Shown here: in pieces, positions 8,088 through 18,586 of the stretch
Layout: every line of letters begins with the position of its first letter
Numbering within the stretch: position 1 is the first letter of the stretch
DNA from: an uncultured Muribaculum sp.
GTDB lineage: Bacteria > Bacteroidota > Bacteroidia > Bacteroidales > Muribaculaceae
Direction: 5' to 3'
DNA length: 64,000 nt
Assembly: GCA_910587665.1 (NCBI GenBank)
Contig: CAJUMZ010000006.1
Span: forward strand, 1-64,000
The notes under the pieces: generated by a model
What the model was told of the DNA's origin: nothing
The model's database searches: none
The model's input: the letters and a program-made list of their open reading frames with translations, nothing else
Position numbers and translations under genes: made by a program

Positions 8088-8717
8088 ATGAGTACCTGCA
8101 GAATAGGAATCGGAGGACCCGTAGGGTCAGGCAAGACAGCCTTGATCGAAGCGATCACTCCACATTTGCTTAACGAAGGATTTAAAGTGCTTATCATCAC
8201 AAATGATATTGTTACGACGGAAGACGCCAAACATGTGCGCCGTATGCTGAAGGGTGTCCTTCTCGAAGACCGTATAATCGGCGTCGAGACAGGAGCATGC
8301 CCCCACACGGCGGTACGCGAGGATCCGTCAATGAACATTGCCGCAGTCGAAGAGATGGAAGCCAAATTTCCCGACACCGACATCGTGCTTATCGAGTCAG
8401 GCGGCGATAACCTTACGCTTACATTCTCGCCGGCACTTGTCGACTTCTTTATATATGTAATCGACGTAGCCGCCGGTGACAAGATACCACGCAAAGACGG
8501 ACCCGGAATATCGCAGAGCGACATTCTCGTAATCAACAAGACCGACCTCGCCCCTTATGTACACGCATCACTTGAAGTGATGGATCATGACTCAAAACTG
8601 ATGCGACCCGGGAAGCCGTTTGTGTTTACCAACTGCATGACGGGTGAAGGCATCGAGGAGCTTGTGTCGCTGATCAAGGCAATGGCTCTGTTTGACCACG
8701 AAAAAGCCCAGAATTAA
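8088..8717 (+). CDS. ureG: Urease accessory GTPase UreG
   Basis: UreG is the GTPase that powers nickel insertion into urease. The 209-residue protein shows the P-loop GPVGSGKT near residues 9-16, the nickel-binding Cys-Pro-His motif ([13 protein letters not shown]), the ESGGDNL switch region and the guanine-specificity motif NKTDLAP. All key residues are intact. It is distinct from the COG0523 GTPase at 12676, which belongs to the same wider SIMIBI metallochaperone group. The next gene, ureD, starts 28 nt downstream. Confidence 0.97.
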   Translation: MSTCRIGIGGPVGSGKTALIEAITPHLLNEGFKVLIITNDIVTTEDAKHVRRMLKGVLLEDRIIGVETGACPHTAVREDPSMNIAAVEEMEAKFPDTDIVLIESGGDNLTLTFSPALVDFFIYVIDVAAGDKIPRKDGPGISQSDILVINKTDLAPYVHASLEVMDHDSKLMRPGKPFVFTNCMTGEGIEELVSLIKAMALFDHEKAQN

Positions 8718-8745
8718 TACGACAACCCTCTAAATTGAATTCCCG

Positions 8746-9687
8746 ATGAAAGATGTATATAATGCCCCGGAAATGCAGCGAGTCGTCGCCATGCGCGAGA
8801 TGCAGCCCTACAACAAGCCCACACGCGCCATGTTTCTCGGCGCCCCGGGCAAGGTAGGCTACCTGCGTCTCGGCTTCGAGCTGGACTCCGACGGAAAAAG
8901 CATATTGAGAGATCATGAGCGTATAGCCCCGTTGATCGTACAGCAAGAGCTTTATTGCGACGAGGCGATGCCTGATATGCCTGTCGTATACATCCTTTCA
9001 TCAGGAGGACCGAATGTCGACGGCGACCGCTACGAGCAGGAAATCGAGATGCGGCGCGGGTCGATAGGTCATGTCACTACAGGCGCGGCGACCAAAATAG
9101 CCGAGATGAAAGATAATTTTTCGGCATTGTATCAGAAAATCACGCTTGAAGAGGACAGCTACCTTGAATTTATTCCGGAGGCGACAATCCCCTGCCGCGA
9201 CTCCCGCTATATCACGTATACCGACATAATCTGCCATCCTACAGCCACGATGTTTTACAGTGAACTGTTCATGTGTGGCAGAAAGCATCGCGACAACGAG
9301 ATATTCCAATACGACATTCTGTCAGTGACCTGCGACGCGCGACGCCCCGACGGGAAGCGACTGTTCAGGGAAAAATTCATTATCGAGCCGCAGAACTACT
9401 CAATGCGAAATCTCGGCATAATGGGAAAATTTGACATGTATGCCAATGTCATTGTGCTGACACCACCGGATAATGCTGAAAAGATATACAATGCTACCGA
9501 GGTCGGATTTTTTGATAACGGTAAAATCGGAGTAGGACTTACGCGCCTGCCCAACAATGCCGGACTCCTTTATAAGGTCGTGGGCATGGAGACACAGCCT
9601 ATAAAGACGAAAGTAAGAGAGTTCTGTTCGACGGTAAGACAAGCGGTAAAAGGGAAGCCGGTACTACCCGATTTCCCTTGGAGATAA
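8746..9687 (+). CDS. ureD: Urease accessory protein UreD (UreH)
   Basis: UreD, called UreH in some species, binds apo-urease directly and forms the tunnel through which nickel reaches the active site. The 313-residue protein shows the UreD blocks: GKVGYLRLGFE near the start, VVYILSSGGPNVDGDRYEQEI, the HVTTGAATKI segment and YLEFIPEATIPCRDSRY in the middle. The length is slightly above the usual 270-290. It is last of the assembly genes here, an order often seen as ureABC-EFGD. A urea channel gene follows after 22 nt, so uptake and hydrolysis should be expressed together. Confidence 0.95.
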   Translation: MKDVYNAPEMQRVVAMREMQPYNKPTRAMFLGAPGKVGYLRLGFELDSDGKSILRDHERIAPLIVQQELYCDEAMPDMPVVYILSSGGPNVDGDRYEQEIEMRRGSIGHVTTGAATKIAEMKDNFSALYQKITLEEDSYLEFIPEATIPCRDSRYITYTDIICHPTATMFYSELFMCGRKHRDNEIFQYDILSVTCDARRPDGKRLFREKFIIEPQNYSMRNLGIMGKFDMYANVIVLTPPDNAEKIYNATEVGFFDNGKIGVGLTRLPNNAGLLYKVVGMETQPIKTKVREFCSTVRQAVKGKPVLPDFPWR

Positions 9688-9709
9688 GAACAATTAAACA
9701 TTTAAAGAT

Positions 9710-10693
9710 ATGACAGGTAATGTAAAATCGACAGATGCCCCTCATCGTACACTGATGACCTACGTATCAGGTACATTAAAAGGAGCCGGGCAAGTGATGT
9801 TTCAGGGAAGTGCCTGGACAGGATTGCTAATATTGGCAGGTATATTCTGGGGTTGCTACGGACCTGACGGTGAAAGCATGCCTCTTGTGGCATGGGGAGC
9901 GCTTGTCGGCCTTATCGTGTCGACAGCCGCAGGCTATATCTTCGAGTCAAAAAACGACGGAGACCAAGGATTGTGGGGGTTCAACGGCATACTTGTGGGC
10001 TGCGCGGTGTTTACTTTTCTCGGCAACACCGTGTGGGCATGGGTGGCAATGATACTCGGATCGGCTCTTACCGTAATAGCGCGAAGAGGATTCAATAATG
10101 TGCTTGCACCTTTCAACACTACATCCTACACTTTTCCATTCATAGTCATCTCATGGTTTATTCTGCTTTCGGCACGCATGATGGGTCAGCTTCCCCCTGT
10201 AAGTGAGGCAATAGCGGCGCTGCCTACGACCGTGCCTGCCGAGCATTTCGCCTATACATTCGGCGACCTCGTGATATATTGGCTTAAAGGCATAGCACAA
10301 GTATTCCTTGTAAATTCATGGGTGACCGGCATATTTTTCATCGTCGCCCTTGCCCTTTGCAGCCGCTGGGCAGCCGCGTGGGCCATGATTGCCTCGGCTG
10401 TGTCGCTTGCAGTTGCCATCATTTTTAATGCCGACCACTCCGACATAGTCAACGGCCTCTTCGGATTCTCTCCGGTACTTACCGGAATCGCCATAGGCTG
10501 TACATTCTACAAGCCGAGTATCAAGTCATTTTTCTACTCGCTCGCAGCTGTGGTATTCACCGTGTTTGTACAGGCAGGACTCGATGTGTTCCTATCTCCT
10601 GTCGGCATAGCCACGCTTACCGCGCCGTTCTGTATCGCGACATGGATTTTCATGCTCCCGATGTACAAGCTTAATTCCAAGACAAAATCCTGA
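9710..10693 (+). CDS. Urea channel of the UT family
   Basis: This 327-residue polytopic membrane protein belongs to the urea transporter (UT/Yut) family, channels that let urea pass down its gradient. Around ten hydrophobic segments are visible. Family hallmarks include a [11 protein letters not shown] segment with flanking glycines, the following TTSYTFPF block, and in the second internal repeat [20 protein letters not shown], which mirrors the first and reflects the duplicated fold. It lies directly after ureD and 8 nt before gpmA. With the urease genes it forms a self-contained urea-to-ammonia unit. No nickel importer gene is adjacent. Confidence 0.92.
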   Translation: MTGNVKSTDAPHRTLMTYVSGTLKGAGQVMFQGSAWTGLLILAGIFWGCYGPDGESMPLVAWGALVGLIVSTAAGYIFESKNDGDQGLWGFNGILVGCAVFTFLGNTVWAWVAMILGSALTVIARRGFNNVLAPFNTTSYTFPFIVISWFILLSARMMGQLPPVSEAIAALPTTVPAEHFAYTFGDLVIYWLKGIAQVFLVNSWVTGIFFIVALALCSRWAAAWAMIASAVSLAVAIIFNADHSDIVNGLFGFSPVLTGIAIGCTFYKPSIKSFFYSLAAVVFTVFVQAGLDVFLSPVGIATLTAPFCIATWIFMLPMYKLNSKTKS

Positions 10694-10701
10694 AACGTAT
10701 T

Positions 10702-11388
10702 ATGAAAAAAGTTGTCTTGTTACGCCACGGGCAGAGCCGTTGGAATCTTGAAAACCGATTTACCGGATGGACCGATGTCGATCTTACCGAGCAAGGGAAA
10801 GAAGAGGCTCGAAAAGCAGGTGAAAAGATGCTTGCTGCCGGCATATTGCCTGAGTATTATTTCACATCCTATCTGAAAAGGGCGATCCATACACTTCAGA
10901 TTGCCGCCGACGCACTTGACCGCGACTGGGTGCCGGTAAAAAAAGACTGGCATCTTAACGAACGGCATTACGGCGCGCTGCAGGGATTAAACAAAGCAGA
11001 GACGGCAAAGGAATATGGCGAAGAGCAGGTACACATATGGCGCAGGAGCTATGATGTCGAACCCCCGGCACTATCACTTGACGATCCGCGGTATCCCGGC
11101 AATGACCCGCGTTACATGAATCTCGCCTACGACGAGCTTCCGCTAACCGAGTCGCTCAAAGACACCATCGCCAGGGTAAAATCATGCTGGGAAGAACTGA
11201 TCTCGCCCAAAATCCACCTATACGGCACAGTCCTTATCGCGGCACACGGAAACAGCCTGAGAGCACTTGCAATGATGCTCCTGCACCTCACTCCCGAAGA
11301 AATAATGAGTGTGGAGATACCTACCGGCGCTCCATGGGTGTTTGAACTCGATGACAGGTTCAGTGTTCTGAAAAACTATTACCTCTAA
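10702..11388 (+). CDS. gpmA: 2,3-bisphosphoglycerate-dependent phosphoglycerate mutase
   Basis: GpmA interconverts 3- and 2-phosphoglycerate in glycolysis and gluconeogenesis in the cytoplasm. The 228-residue protein has the catalytic LLRHGQS motif (His9 phosphohistidine), the [15 protein letters not shown] segment, Glu in [11 protein letters not shown] and the second His in [11 protein letters not shown]. All residues needed for the dPGM reaction are intact. It starts 8 nt after the urea channel stop and precedes a strong hairpin, so it appears to be the last gene of the urease transcript. That link to central metabolism is probably positional rather than functional. Confidence 0.95.
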   Translation: MKKVVLLRHGQSRWNLENRFTGWTDVDLTEQGKEEARKAGEKMLAAGILPEYYFTSYLKRAIHTLQIAADALDRDWVPVKKDWHLNERHYGALQGLNKAETAKEYGEEQVHIWRRSYDVEPPALSLDDPRYPGNDPRYMNLAYDELPLTESLKDTIARVKSCWEELISPKIHLYGTVLIAAHGNSLRALAMMLLHLTPEEIMSVEIPTGAPWVFELDDRFSVLKNYYL

Positions 11389-11415
11389 TTCTGTATAATA
11401 CACATTTGTCAAGGC

Positions 11416-11458
11416 GTCAACCGGCACATGTCTCACAAGAACGCATGTGCCGGTTGAC
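11416..11458 (+). terminator. Long hairpin after gpmA, probable terminator
   Basis: A perfect 15-bp inverted repeat (11416-11430 with 11444-11458, 13-nt loop) follows gpmA by 27 nt. There is no strong T-run, but the position at the end of the urease/gpmA unit and the stem stability favour termination. The right arm also contains the putative -33 TTG of the next promoter. Confidence 0.65.
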
Positions 11459-11484
11459 TATAATCTAAATTTGTCGTATATTTG
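11454..11484 (+). promoter_or_regulatory. Promoter for the DUF418 gene
   Basis: TTG at 11454-11456, a 20-nt spacer and TATATTTG at 11477-11484 fit the Bacteroidota promoter pattern. The start codon is at 11506. The -33 element lies inside the right arm of the preceding hairpin. Confidence 0.6.
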
Positions 11485-11505
11485 GACAAATTTTAACCAT
11501 TTGCC

Positions 11506-12669
11506 ATGACAGAAACCATCAAACGTCACAAGAGAGTGGATGTAGCCGATGCCCTTCGTGGATTTTCAGTACTTGCCATCATATTGCTACACTCAATCGA
11601 GCATTTTAATTTTTACTCTTTTCCCGACACCGCAGGTCAAAGCCAATGGCTTAATTTTACCGACAAAGCCATATGGGACGGACTATTTTTCATGTTCGGC
11701 GGGAAGGCATATGCAATATTTGCAATGCTGTTCGGATTTAGTTTCTTCATACAGCATGACAACCAGCGCATGCGGGGCAACGATTTCCGCCTACGATTTT
11801 GCTGGAGACTGCTTCTGCTCTTTTTAATCGGAAACATAAACGCATGTTTCTTCACAGGCGAAATACTTGTGATGTATTCCCTCATCGGCTTTGTACTCGT
11901 GCTTACATGCCGCCTGTCCAACCGTTGGCTTATTGCATTGATAACAATCTGCCTTCTGCAACCGGTATTCATCTACCAAATCATGAGAGTCTTGATATCG
12001 CCGGAATATGAACCGCTGCAAATAAACGATGCACCCTACTGGGCTGCGGCATTCAACGTACAATCGACCGGCACATTCATCGAGACCGTCAAGGTTAACC
12101 TTTGGGAGGGACAGCTTGCTTCACTCGCATGGGCATGGGAGCACGGACGCATATTCCAGACCGCCGGACTGTTCATGCTTGGAATGCTTATCGGGCGTGA
12201 AGGTTGGCTGCTTAAAGACAAGCTACCGGCATGGGGCAAGGTTTTTGCCATCGCCACAATCTCGTTTTTCCCGCTCCATGGCTTAATTCCCATGATAAGC
12301 GAGTTCATAAGCAACACGAACATTGCAACACCACTATCCATCCTGGTGTCTTCGCTTGCCAACTTCTGCTTCATGCTGATGATAGTGTCGGGAATACTAT
12401 TCGGCTTTTACCGTTCGGAAAGTGTAAGGAAGGCTCTTTCCCTACTCATCCCCTACGGTAAATTAAGCATGACCAATTATGTGACGCAAGGCATCATAGG
12501 AGCAGCCCTGTTCTACCATTGGGGCTTATATCTCCGGCTCGGAATTACGGCAAGCGAACTTGTAGGCATCGCGATATTCCTGGTGCAATACTGGTTCTGC
12601 CGCATATGGACCGGTCGTCACAATCATGGACCGCTTGAATATATCTGGAAGCGCGCGACCTGGATATAG
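11506..12669 (+). CDS. DUF418-type multi-spanning membrane protein
   Basis: This 387-residue inner-membrane protein fits the DUF418 family, predicted transporters of unknown substrate. It opens with a basic N-terminus and the family pattern DALRGFSVLAIILLHS, seen in both DUF418 and acyltransferase-3-like proteins. It has about nine hydrophobic helices, a central LFMLGMLIGREGW segment and a C-terminal block (GKLSMTNYVTQGIIG followed later by GPLEYIWKRATW) that is characteristic of DUF418. It appears to be a single-gene unit with its own promoter. It converges on the COG0523 GTPase with only 6 nt between stops. Confidence 0.8.
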   Translation: MTETIKRHKRVDVADALRGFSVLAIILLHSIEHFNFYSFPDTAGQSQWLNFTDKAIWDGLFFMFGGKAYAIFAMLFGFSFFIQHDNQRMRGNDFRLRFCWRLLLLFLIGNINACFFTGEILVMYSLIGFVLVLTCRLSNRWLIALITICLLQPVFIYQIMRVLISPEYEPLQINDAPYWAAAFNVQSTGTFIETVKVNLWEGQLASLAWAWEHGRIFQTAGLFMLGMLIGREGWLLKDKLPAWGKVFAIATISFFPLHGLIPMISEFISNTNIATPLSILVSSLANFCFMLMIVSGILFGFYRSESVRKALSLLIPYGKLSMTNYVTQGIIGAALFYHWGLYLRLGITASELVGIAIFLVQYWFCRIWTGRHNHGPLEYIWKRATWI

Positions 12670-12675
12670 CAGCCG

Positions 12676-13899
12676 TCAACGGTGAACCAGACAGAAGTCA
12701 AGAAGACTTTCGATTTCCTTTCTGTCAAGGTTCTGACCGATTATTACGAGCTTTATCATGCGGTCGCCATATACGGGATCCCAATCTTTTGCAAGACCCG
12801 GCTCGGTCATCATCAATTGCCGTAGCTCCTCTTCCGAAGCGGTGGCAAACCATAATCCAGCCTGAGTAAGTTTCTTCTGCGATCCCGCTTGCTCGAAAAG
12901 GAATGACATGTCGCGGTTATGGTTAAAGTATACCACACCTTTTGTACGGATAATGTTTTTCGGAAATTGTGTGGCAAGAAATCGGTCAAACTTATTCAAG
13001 TCAAATGCCGGGCGGCGATAATAGACAAACGTCTGTATGCCATATTCCTCCGCTTCGCCTTCTTCATGGGGATGATGGTGGTGATCATGCTCGTGGTCAT
13101 GATGGTGATGCCCGTGATGGTGGTGATCATCGTCATCGTCGTCATCATCATCTTCTTCATCATGATGCTCAAGCTCACGTATCCATGCCGCCGATGTAGC
13201 AACTTTCTCAAAACTGAACATGCCTGTACCTATGATTTCATCAAGCTCCACATCGGCATAGTCACATTCTATGATCTTAGCTTTCGGCTGCAACGCACGG
13301 ATGATAGCCCTGATACGACCGCCTTCCTCGGAAGAGACCTCCGAAATCTTATTCAACAATATGATATTGCAAAACTCGACTTGCTCTATTATAAGATTTT
13401 CAATATCATCCTCCCCGATCTCTTTCTTTGTAAGACCGGCACCGCAATCAAATTCATCCTTCATACGGAGAGCGTCAACGACAGTAACTATACAGTCAAG
13501 CCGAGGCACCGCACCACGATTGTAATACTCTTCCATGACAGGAATCGAACATATGGTCTGGGCAATTGGTGCCGGCTCGCAGATACCGCTCGCCTCAATG
13601 ACTATGTAATCAAACTTACCGGTCGCGGCAAGATCGGCGATCTGCTCGATAAGATCCATCTTCAGTGTACAGCATATACACCCGTTCTGAAGAGCCACGA
13701 GGTCATTACTCTCCTTATCCTGTCCGACAATACCGCCTTTCTGAATAAGTGACGCATCGATATTGACCTCACCTATATCATTCACAATTACGGCAAAGCG
13801 TATACCTTTCTCATTAGCGAGAATACGGTTCAGCAAAGTAGTCTTACCGCTGCCAAGATAGCCGGTAAGGAGCAAAACAGGGATTTCTTTTTTAGCCAT
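12676..13899 (-). CDS. COG0523-family metallochaperone GTPase with Asp/His tract
   Basis: This 407-residue cytoplasmic GTPase belongs to the CobW/YjiA/ZNG1 (COG0523) family, metal-transfer chaperones for zinc, cobalt or related metals. It has the P-loop GYLGSGKTT (about residues 13-21), the metal-binding CxCC motif (CICC, 74-77), a switch region with IEASGICEPAP, and the NKIS guanine motif near 183. Residues 245-280 hold an unusual run of nine Asp followed by a dense His/Asp stretch, which would bind several divalent metals. The CobW C-terminal domain follows. It sits 1.3 kb from the nickel-dependent urease operon on the other strand; a functional link is only a possibility. It has its own strong promoter. 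Confidence 0.9.
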   Translation of the reverse strand: MAKKEIPVLLLTGYLGSGKTTLLNRILANEKGIRFAVIVNDIGEVNIDASLIQKGGIVGQDKESNDLVALQNGCICCTLKMDLIEQIADLAATGKFDYIVIEASGICEPAPIAQTICSIPVMEEYYNRGAVPRLDCIVTVVDALRMKDEFDCGAGLTKKEIGEDDIENLIIEQVEFCNIILLNKISEVSSEEGGRIRAIIRALQPKAKIIECDYADVELDEIIGTGMFSFEKVATSAAWIRELEHHDEEDDDDDDDDDHHHHGHHHHDHEHDHHHHPHEEGEAEEYGIQTFVYYRRPAFDLNKFDRFLATQFPKNIIRTKGVVYFNHNRDMSFLFEQAGSQKKLTQAGLWFATASEEELRQLMMTEPGLAKDWDPVYGDRMIKLVIIGQNLDRKEIESLLDFCLVHR

Positions 13900-13921
13900 A
13901 TTTATTTTAGATTTATAAATG

Positions 13922-13953
13922 CAAAATTAGCCCGAAATAGCAATTTAAGCAAA
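13922..13953 (-). promoter_or_regulatory. Promoter for the COG0523 GTPase
   Basis: On the minus strand TTTG (13950-13953), a 20-nt spacer and TAATTTTG (13922-13929) form a full-consensus Bacteroidota promoter. The start codon at 13899 is 22 nt downstream. No zinc-regulator operator was recognised. Confidence 0.75.
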
Positions 13954-14007
13954 CAAATGTATAATATCTCACCATTGCAGGCGTTATTTTAAGAAACATT
14001 CAACATT

Positions 14008-14655
14008 ATGAAACGAATCATAATAATTTTGATATCTCTTCTTGCGATATTCCGTATTAACGCCCTGGAAAAGGGGAATTTTGGAATAAGGGCTACATTT
14101 GACTTGAGCATACCGGGAAACTGGAATGTAAACCACGAAAACATGGATCTATTTAAGCCCGGAGCCGGATTTTCGATAGGCGGTGTCTACTACCGGCCAT
14201 TGGGTAAAAGTTTCTATCTCGAACCGGGAATCTCTTTTTTCTACAATACATATTCATTTAAAGATCTTTCCATAACAGGAGCTGACGGCACTATCAAGTC
14301 GGAAGATCCAAGCGTAAGGAAATCGGGAATCAGGATTCCTGTACATTTCGGGTATGAATTCAGCCTTACCGACAAGTGGAAACTCGCGTTATACACCGGA
14401 CCGGAAGTAAACTACGTTTTCAGTAAAACGGCACATGTAAAGCACCGGGAATCTCTTGGCGAAGACTTTGACCCCAAGACTCTCGGCATAGACGAACACC
14501 GTAATTTTGACGTAGCCTGGAAGATAGGCATAACTGTGCCTTTCGACTATCTGTGGGTCGGGGTGGATGCCGCGATCGGACTAACCGACCTCCAGCCCGG
14601 CAAAGTATCATTCCGGGAAAACAGGGTATCGGTTACAACGACATATTATTTCTGA
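14008..14655 (+). CDS. Outer-membrane beta-barrel protein (PorT-like)
   Basis: This 215-residue protein has a signal peptide (residues 1-19, ending INALEKG) and alternating beta-strand segments ending in aromatic residues. The C-terminus reads VSVTTTYYF, with a terminal Phe as expected for an outer-membrane barrel. The recurring patterns (GIRATFDLSI, YRPLGKSFYLEPGISFFYNT, RIPVHFGYEF) are those of the small PorT/OMP_b-brl_2 barrels common in Bacteroidota. The role is unknown; such barrels can be structural or virulence-secretion associated. Its stop overlaps the 3' end of the opposing esterase gene by 10 nt. Confidence 0.75.
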   Translation: MKRIIIILISLLAIFRINALEKGNFGIRATFDLSIPGNWNVNHENMDLFKPGAGFSIGGVYYRPLGKSFYLEPGISFFYNTYSFKDLSITGADGTIKSEDPSVRKSGIRIPVHFGYEFSLTDKWKLALYTGPEVNYVFSKTAHVKHRESLGEDFDPKTLGIDEHRNFDVAWKIGITVPFDYLWVGVDAAIGLTDLQPGKVSFRENRVSVTTTYYF

Positions 14656-15914
14656 GAATCACGTGGCTCGTCTGAATCAGCCCAAGGCACCCATTTACAC
14701 CAATCGACATCGGCAAACATTGGAGCCTTGGTAATGTCAGTGTCAATTGAATCGACTTCAAGCAGATATCTTTTTATAAATGCCTCCACATCGGCATACT
14801 GGCTTTCAGGCAACTCGCAGTGCATATGACCGCCCTGTATCGAATAGCCCATGCGCTCGGGAATACCAAATGTCTTCCAAACCTCCCTTGCCGCATTTGC
14901 CGAAACATAACCTGATTCATCGGCAAGCCACTCATAATCCGTATTACCCAATACAAGAAGGGCGCGAGGGGCTATCAATGCCGCCACCTCATGATTATCC
15001 ACCGGCATACGGTTTACATTAGAATCGGAAAACTGCCTCATGCTTTCAAGAAACCAGGCATAATTGGTATTGTGGATGCGCTCTACATTGCCGAGAGTCT
15101 CCGACACACGCCATGAGTTCAGTCCGCCTCCGCCCGGCTCCTGCGCGATTGTAAGGGCGATACGTTCATCCATGGCACCGGAATAAAGAGCCATTTTCCC
15201 GGCAAAAGAGCATCCGGTCACCGCTATATGACCGAGATCAAGGCGTGATTCCTCGCCAAGCTTCTCCAGTCCGTCGATCAATCGGCTTACACCCCATGCC
15301 CATGCCGAATAAGCCCCAATCTCAAGATTATCGGGATACAACCTGTTGACAGGCTCCTCACCACGCGTCTGAGTATGGGACATCACCTGCGTAAAATTAA
15401 AAGGGACAGCAGCGACACCATTGTCGAGAAACAATTCCTGCGGCAACGAACCGGTAGGGAAGCCCACACCAATAACGAAAGGAAACGGGCCTTCTCCCTC
15501 AGGATATACGACCGCAGATTTCAATGTAAGGATTTCACCTCGCTCGTGAACTTCGACCAACAAAGTGTCCTTCACTAATGAGGCATAAACGCTGTCCTTA
15601 CTTACCATCGGCTTTTCACCGAGTTCATAATGCCATAACCGACGGAGTATCTCTCCGCGATGACGCTCCCAATCTTTAAAGTCAGTGGACCTACCGCTTC
15701 CGTCAGCCCATAGAAACGGGTCGGGAAGATAAGTCTCCACAGGCAATGAATCAAATGGAGGCAATTCAATTACAGGCAACGAATCACTCGTATACTCCAT
15801 ATCATAAGCAAGAGGCAAATCGACGGCATTGCCGCCAGACGACACCCCACAAGATGCCATCACCAACGACAATGCCGCTAAAATCCACTTATTCATGAGG
15901 CGTATAATTGTCAT
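14646..15914 (-). CDS. CE15-like esterase lipoprotein (glucuronoyl esterase family)
   Basis: This 422-residue alpha/beta-hydrolase resembles family CE15 glucuronoyl esterases, which cut ester links between glucuronoxylan and lignin. The nucleophile elbow is TGCSFAGK (Ser236), the acidic residue lies in QEPGGGG (Glu259) and the histidine in GGHMHC (His363). The Arg that usually follows the nucleophile (GCSR) is Phe here, so substrate use may differ. An N-terminal lipoprotein signal (LVMASC, Cys22) predicts surface or periplasmic anchoring. The start at 15914 overlaps the valS stop in an ATGA arrangement; an internal ATG at 15896 is a plausible alternative. Its only neighbour in the unit is valS, an odd pairing. 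Confidence 0.78.
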   Translation of the reverse strand: MTIIRLMNKWILAALSLVMASCGVSSGGNAVDLPLAYDMEYTSDSLPVIELPPFDSLPVETYLPDPFLWADGSGRSTDFKDWERHRGEILRRLWHYELGEKPMVSKDSVYASLVKDTLLVEVHERGEILTLKSAVVYPEGEGPFPFVIGVGFPTGSLPQELFLDNGVAAVPFNFTQVMSHTQTRGEEPVNRLYPDNLEIGAYSAWAWGVSRLIDGLEKLGEESRLDLGHIAVTGCSFAGKMALYSGAMDERIALTIAQEPGGGGLNSWRVSETLGNVERIHNTNYAWFLESMRQFSDSNVNRMPVDNHEVAALIAPRALLVLGNTDYEWLADESGYVSANAAREVWKTFGIPERMGYSIQGGHMHCELPESQYADVEAFIKRYLLEVDSIDTDITKAPMFADVDWCKWVPWADSDEPRDSQK

Positions 15915-18538
15915 TTGCCTCCGAGAGCCTTTATGCTTGCCTCAATAGCGGCAATCTTAAGCTCGGCATCTTTCTGCTTGTTGCGCTCAGCAGCGACAAC
16001 CGCCTCGGGAGCATTGTTTACAAACCTTTCGTTACCGAGTTTTTTCATCACCGAAGCAAGGAAGCCGCGATAATAGTCAAGTTCCTTGTTCAAGCGGGCA
16101 AGCTCAGCCTCTACATCTATATTATTGGTGAGAGGTACGTTAAATTCAGTAGTCCCGACCATAAATGTAGCCGCAGCCGCATCCTTCTCCGCATCAGGAT
16201 TGATTTCCGACAGATTGCCGAGCTTCTTAACCACGGCATCAAGCGAATTGTCCCAATTTCCCACGACATTCAGCACAAGCGTCTCTCGCGGAGAGATATT
16301 TTTAGCGGCACGCACTCCACGTACACCGACAATAACCTCCTTTGCATGAGACATGGCTTCAAGCGTCATATTGTCGGGCGCGCCGACAACAGGAAGTTGC
16401 GCATACATTATCGAATCGCCCGGCTTACGCTCCTGAAGGTGCTGCCACAACTCTTCCGTAATAAAAGGCATAAACGGATGGAGCAGCCTGAGCAATGTGT
16501 CGAAATATCCGAGAGTGGCTTCATAAGTAGCCTTGTCGACAGGCTCGCCGTAAGCAGGCTTAACCATCTCCAGGTACCAAGACGAGAATTCATCCCAGAA
16601 CAAGCGATAGATTGCCATCAAAGCCTCGGAAAGGCGGAATTTACCAAACAGGTCGCTGACCTCGGCAAGGGTGGAATCAAGCTGCGACTTAAACCAACCG
16701 GTTGCAATACGCGCACTGTCGGGCTGCGGCTTGTCAGCGACTTCCCAACCCTTCACAAGGCGGAAGGCATTCCAGATCTTATTGCAGAAATTCCTGCCCT
16801 GCTCCACAAGCTTGTCATCGTAGAACACATCATTTCCGGCAGGAGCGGCAAGCATCAGTCCCATACGCACACCGTCGGCACCATATGTGGCGATAAGGTC
16901 AAGAGGATCAGGAGAGTTGCCAAACTGCTTCGACATCTTCCTTCCTATATTGTCACGGACAATACCGGTAAAGTATACATTATTAAACGGTTTGTCGCCA
17001 ACAAATTCATATCCCGCGATAATCATGCGCGCAACCCAGAAGAATATAATATCAGGACCTGTCACAAGCGTGGTCGTGGGATAATAATAGGATATCTCCT
17101 TGTTTCCGGGATCAAGAATGCCGTTGAAGAGCGACACCGGCCACAACCAGGAGGAGAACCATGTGTCAAGGCAATCGTCATCCTGACGCAGATCGGCAAG
17201 TGTAAGCGATGAATCGCCGGTGACACTCATTGCCTCTTCAAGAGCCTTTTCCGGAGTCTCGGCAACGACAAAACTGCCGTCAGGCAAGTAATAGGCAGGT
17301 ATACGGTGTCCCCACCAAAGCTGGCGCGATATACACCAGTCCTTGATTTCCGACATCCACGTATTATATGTGTTCTTAAACTTTTCAGGCACAAACTTTA
17401 TAAAGTCCTCCATCACGGCTTTGTGGGCAGGCTTGGAGATCTCATCCATTTTCAAGAACCATTGGTCGGAAAGACGCGGCTCAACCACGGTGTCAATATT
17501 GCGCTCCGAGTAACCGACCTTATTCTGATATTCCTCGATTTTCTCTACAAGCCCCGCAGCCTGAAGATCATCAGCAATCCGGCGGCGCACATCGAAACGA
17601 TCCATGCCTACATACATGTCGGCCGCCTCGCTTATCGTACCGTTGTCATTAAAGATGTCAATGGTCTCAAGATTGTGCTTCTGACCGAGCATGTTGTCGT
17701 TCATGTCATGAGCGGGAGTCACTTTAAGACAACCCGTACCAAACTCGATATCCACATACTCGTCTTCAATCACAGGTATTTCACGGTTGACAAGCGGTAC
17801 TATCACTTTCTTGCCGCGAAGATGCTGATTTTTCGGATCCTTGGGGTTAATGCACATAGCAGTGTCACCCATTATGGTCTCCGGGCGGGTAGTGGCAACA
17901 ATTGCATAACCGTCTTCACCCACAATTTTATAGCGCAGGTAATACAGCTTGCTGTGCTCCTCCTTATATACTACCTCAATATCACTCAAAGCAGTGCATG
18001 CCTTTGGATCCCAATTGACCATGCGCTTGCCGCGATATACGAGTCCCTTGCGATACAGCTCGCAGAACACTTTGATCACGCTTTTTGAGCGAACATCATC
18101 CATGGTGAAAGCCGTACGACTCCAGTCACACGAAGCACCTATCTTTTTAAGCTGCTCGAGAATAGTGCCACCATACTTTTCTTTCCACTCCCAGGCATGA
18201 CGCAAAAACTCCTCACGTGACAGATCGCTTTTCTTGACACCATCCTTGGCGAGCTTAGCCACAACCTTAGCCTCCGTGGCGATAGCCGCGTGGTCGGTGC
18301 CGGGCACCCAAAGCGCATTTTTGCCCTCCATGCGAGCACGGCGTATAAGAATATCCTGAATAGTATTGTTAAGCATGTGACCCATGTGCAGGATACCTGT
18401 CACATTGGGCGGGGGGATAACGATTGTATATGGTTCACGTTCATCAGGCACTGACTTGAACAAGTCATGTTCCATCCAATAGCTGTACCACTTGTCCTCA
18501 ACCTCTGCGGGACTGTATGTTTTGGCTAATTCGTTCAT
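15911..18538 (-). CDS. valS: Valyl-tRNA synthetase
   Basis: ValS charges tRNA-Val with valine in the cytoplasm. The 875-residue length is standard. Visible landmarks are the HIGH-type motif ([14 protein letters not shown], about residue 50), the editing domain with [12 protein letters not shown], the KMSKQ motif followed by FGNSPDPL, the anticodon-binding region around [11 protein letters not shown] and the C-terminal coiled-coil arm with leucine and lysine heptads near 800-870. All are intact. The gene is transcribed on the minus strand, starting 48 nt from the end of the GH2 gene, and its stop codon overlaps the start of the CE15-like esterase. Confidence 0.97.
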   Translation of the reverse strand: MNELAKTYSPAEVEDKWYSYWMEHDLFKSVPDEREPYTIVIPPPNVTGILHMGHMLNNTIQDILIRRARMEGKNALWVPGTDHAAIATEAKVVAKLAKDGVKKSDLSREEFLRHAWEWKEKYGGTILEQLKKIGASCDWSRTAFTMDDVRSKSVIKVFCELYRKGLVYRGKRMVNWDPKACTALSDIEVVYKEEHSKLYYLRYKIVGEDGYAIVATTRPETIMGDTAMCINPKDPKNQHLRGKKVIVPLVNREIPVIEDEYVDIEFGTGCLKVTPAHDMNDNMLGQKHNLETIDIFNDNGTISEAADMYVGMDRFDVRRRIADDLQAAGLVEKIEEYQNKVGYSERNIDTVVEPRLSDQWFLKMDEISKPAHKAVMEDFIKFVPEKFKNTYNTWMSEIKDWCISRQLWWGHRIPAYYLPDGSFVVAETPEKALEEAMSVTGDSSLTLADLRQDDDCLDTWFSSWLWPVSLFNGILDPGNKEISYYYPTTTLVTGPDIIFFWVARMIIAGYEFVGDKPFNNVYFTGIVRDNIGRKMSKQFGNSPDPLDLIATYGADGVRMGLMLAAPAGNDVFYDDKLVEQGRNFCNKIWNAFRLVKGWEVADKPQPDSARIATGWFKSQLDSTLAEVSDLFGKFRLSEALMAIYRLFWDEFSSWYLEMVKPAYGEPVDKATYEATLGYFDTLLRLLHPFMPFITEELWQHLQERKPGDSIMYAQLPVVGAPDNMTLEAMSHAKEVIVGVRGVRAAKNISPRETLVLNVVGNWDNSLDAVVKKLGNLSEINPDAEKDAAAATFMVGTTEFNVPLTNNIDVEAELARLNKELDYYRGFLASVMKKLGNERFVNNAPEAVVAAERNKQKDAELKIAAIEASIKALGGK

Positions 18539-18586
18539 TTCGGGAATATATATTTAATTTTTGCGCAAAATTACAAAATTTCCGCG

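Noticed and set aside
13060..13167. Tandem-repeat or CRISPR-like DNA in the GAT/CAT-rich stretch
   Set aside because: The repeats are single Asp and His codons inside one intact reading frame, without spacer structure.
12919..13752. Plus-strand frame with a Val/Ile/Met-rich stretch that looks like membrane helices
   Set aside because: The hydrophobic run is the reverse complement of the Asp/His codons of the COG0523 protein, so it is a translation artefact.
14008..14655. The beta-barrel protein as a urease- or metal-linked porin
   Set aside because: It lies near the COG0523 gene but has no TonB box or plug domain, and the proximity alone is not evidence.
15908..17212. Long plus-strand open frame (434 codons) opposite valS
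   Set aside because: It lies entirely antisense to an intact valyl-tRNA synthetase, has no recognisable domain, and its composition is that of a reversed coding strand.
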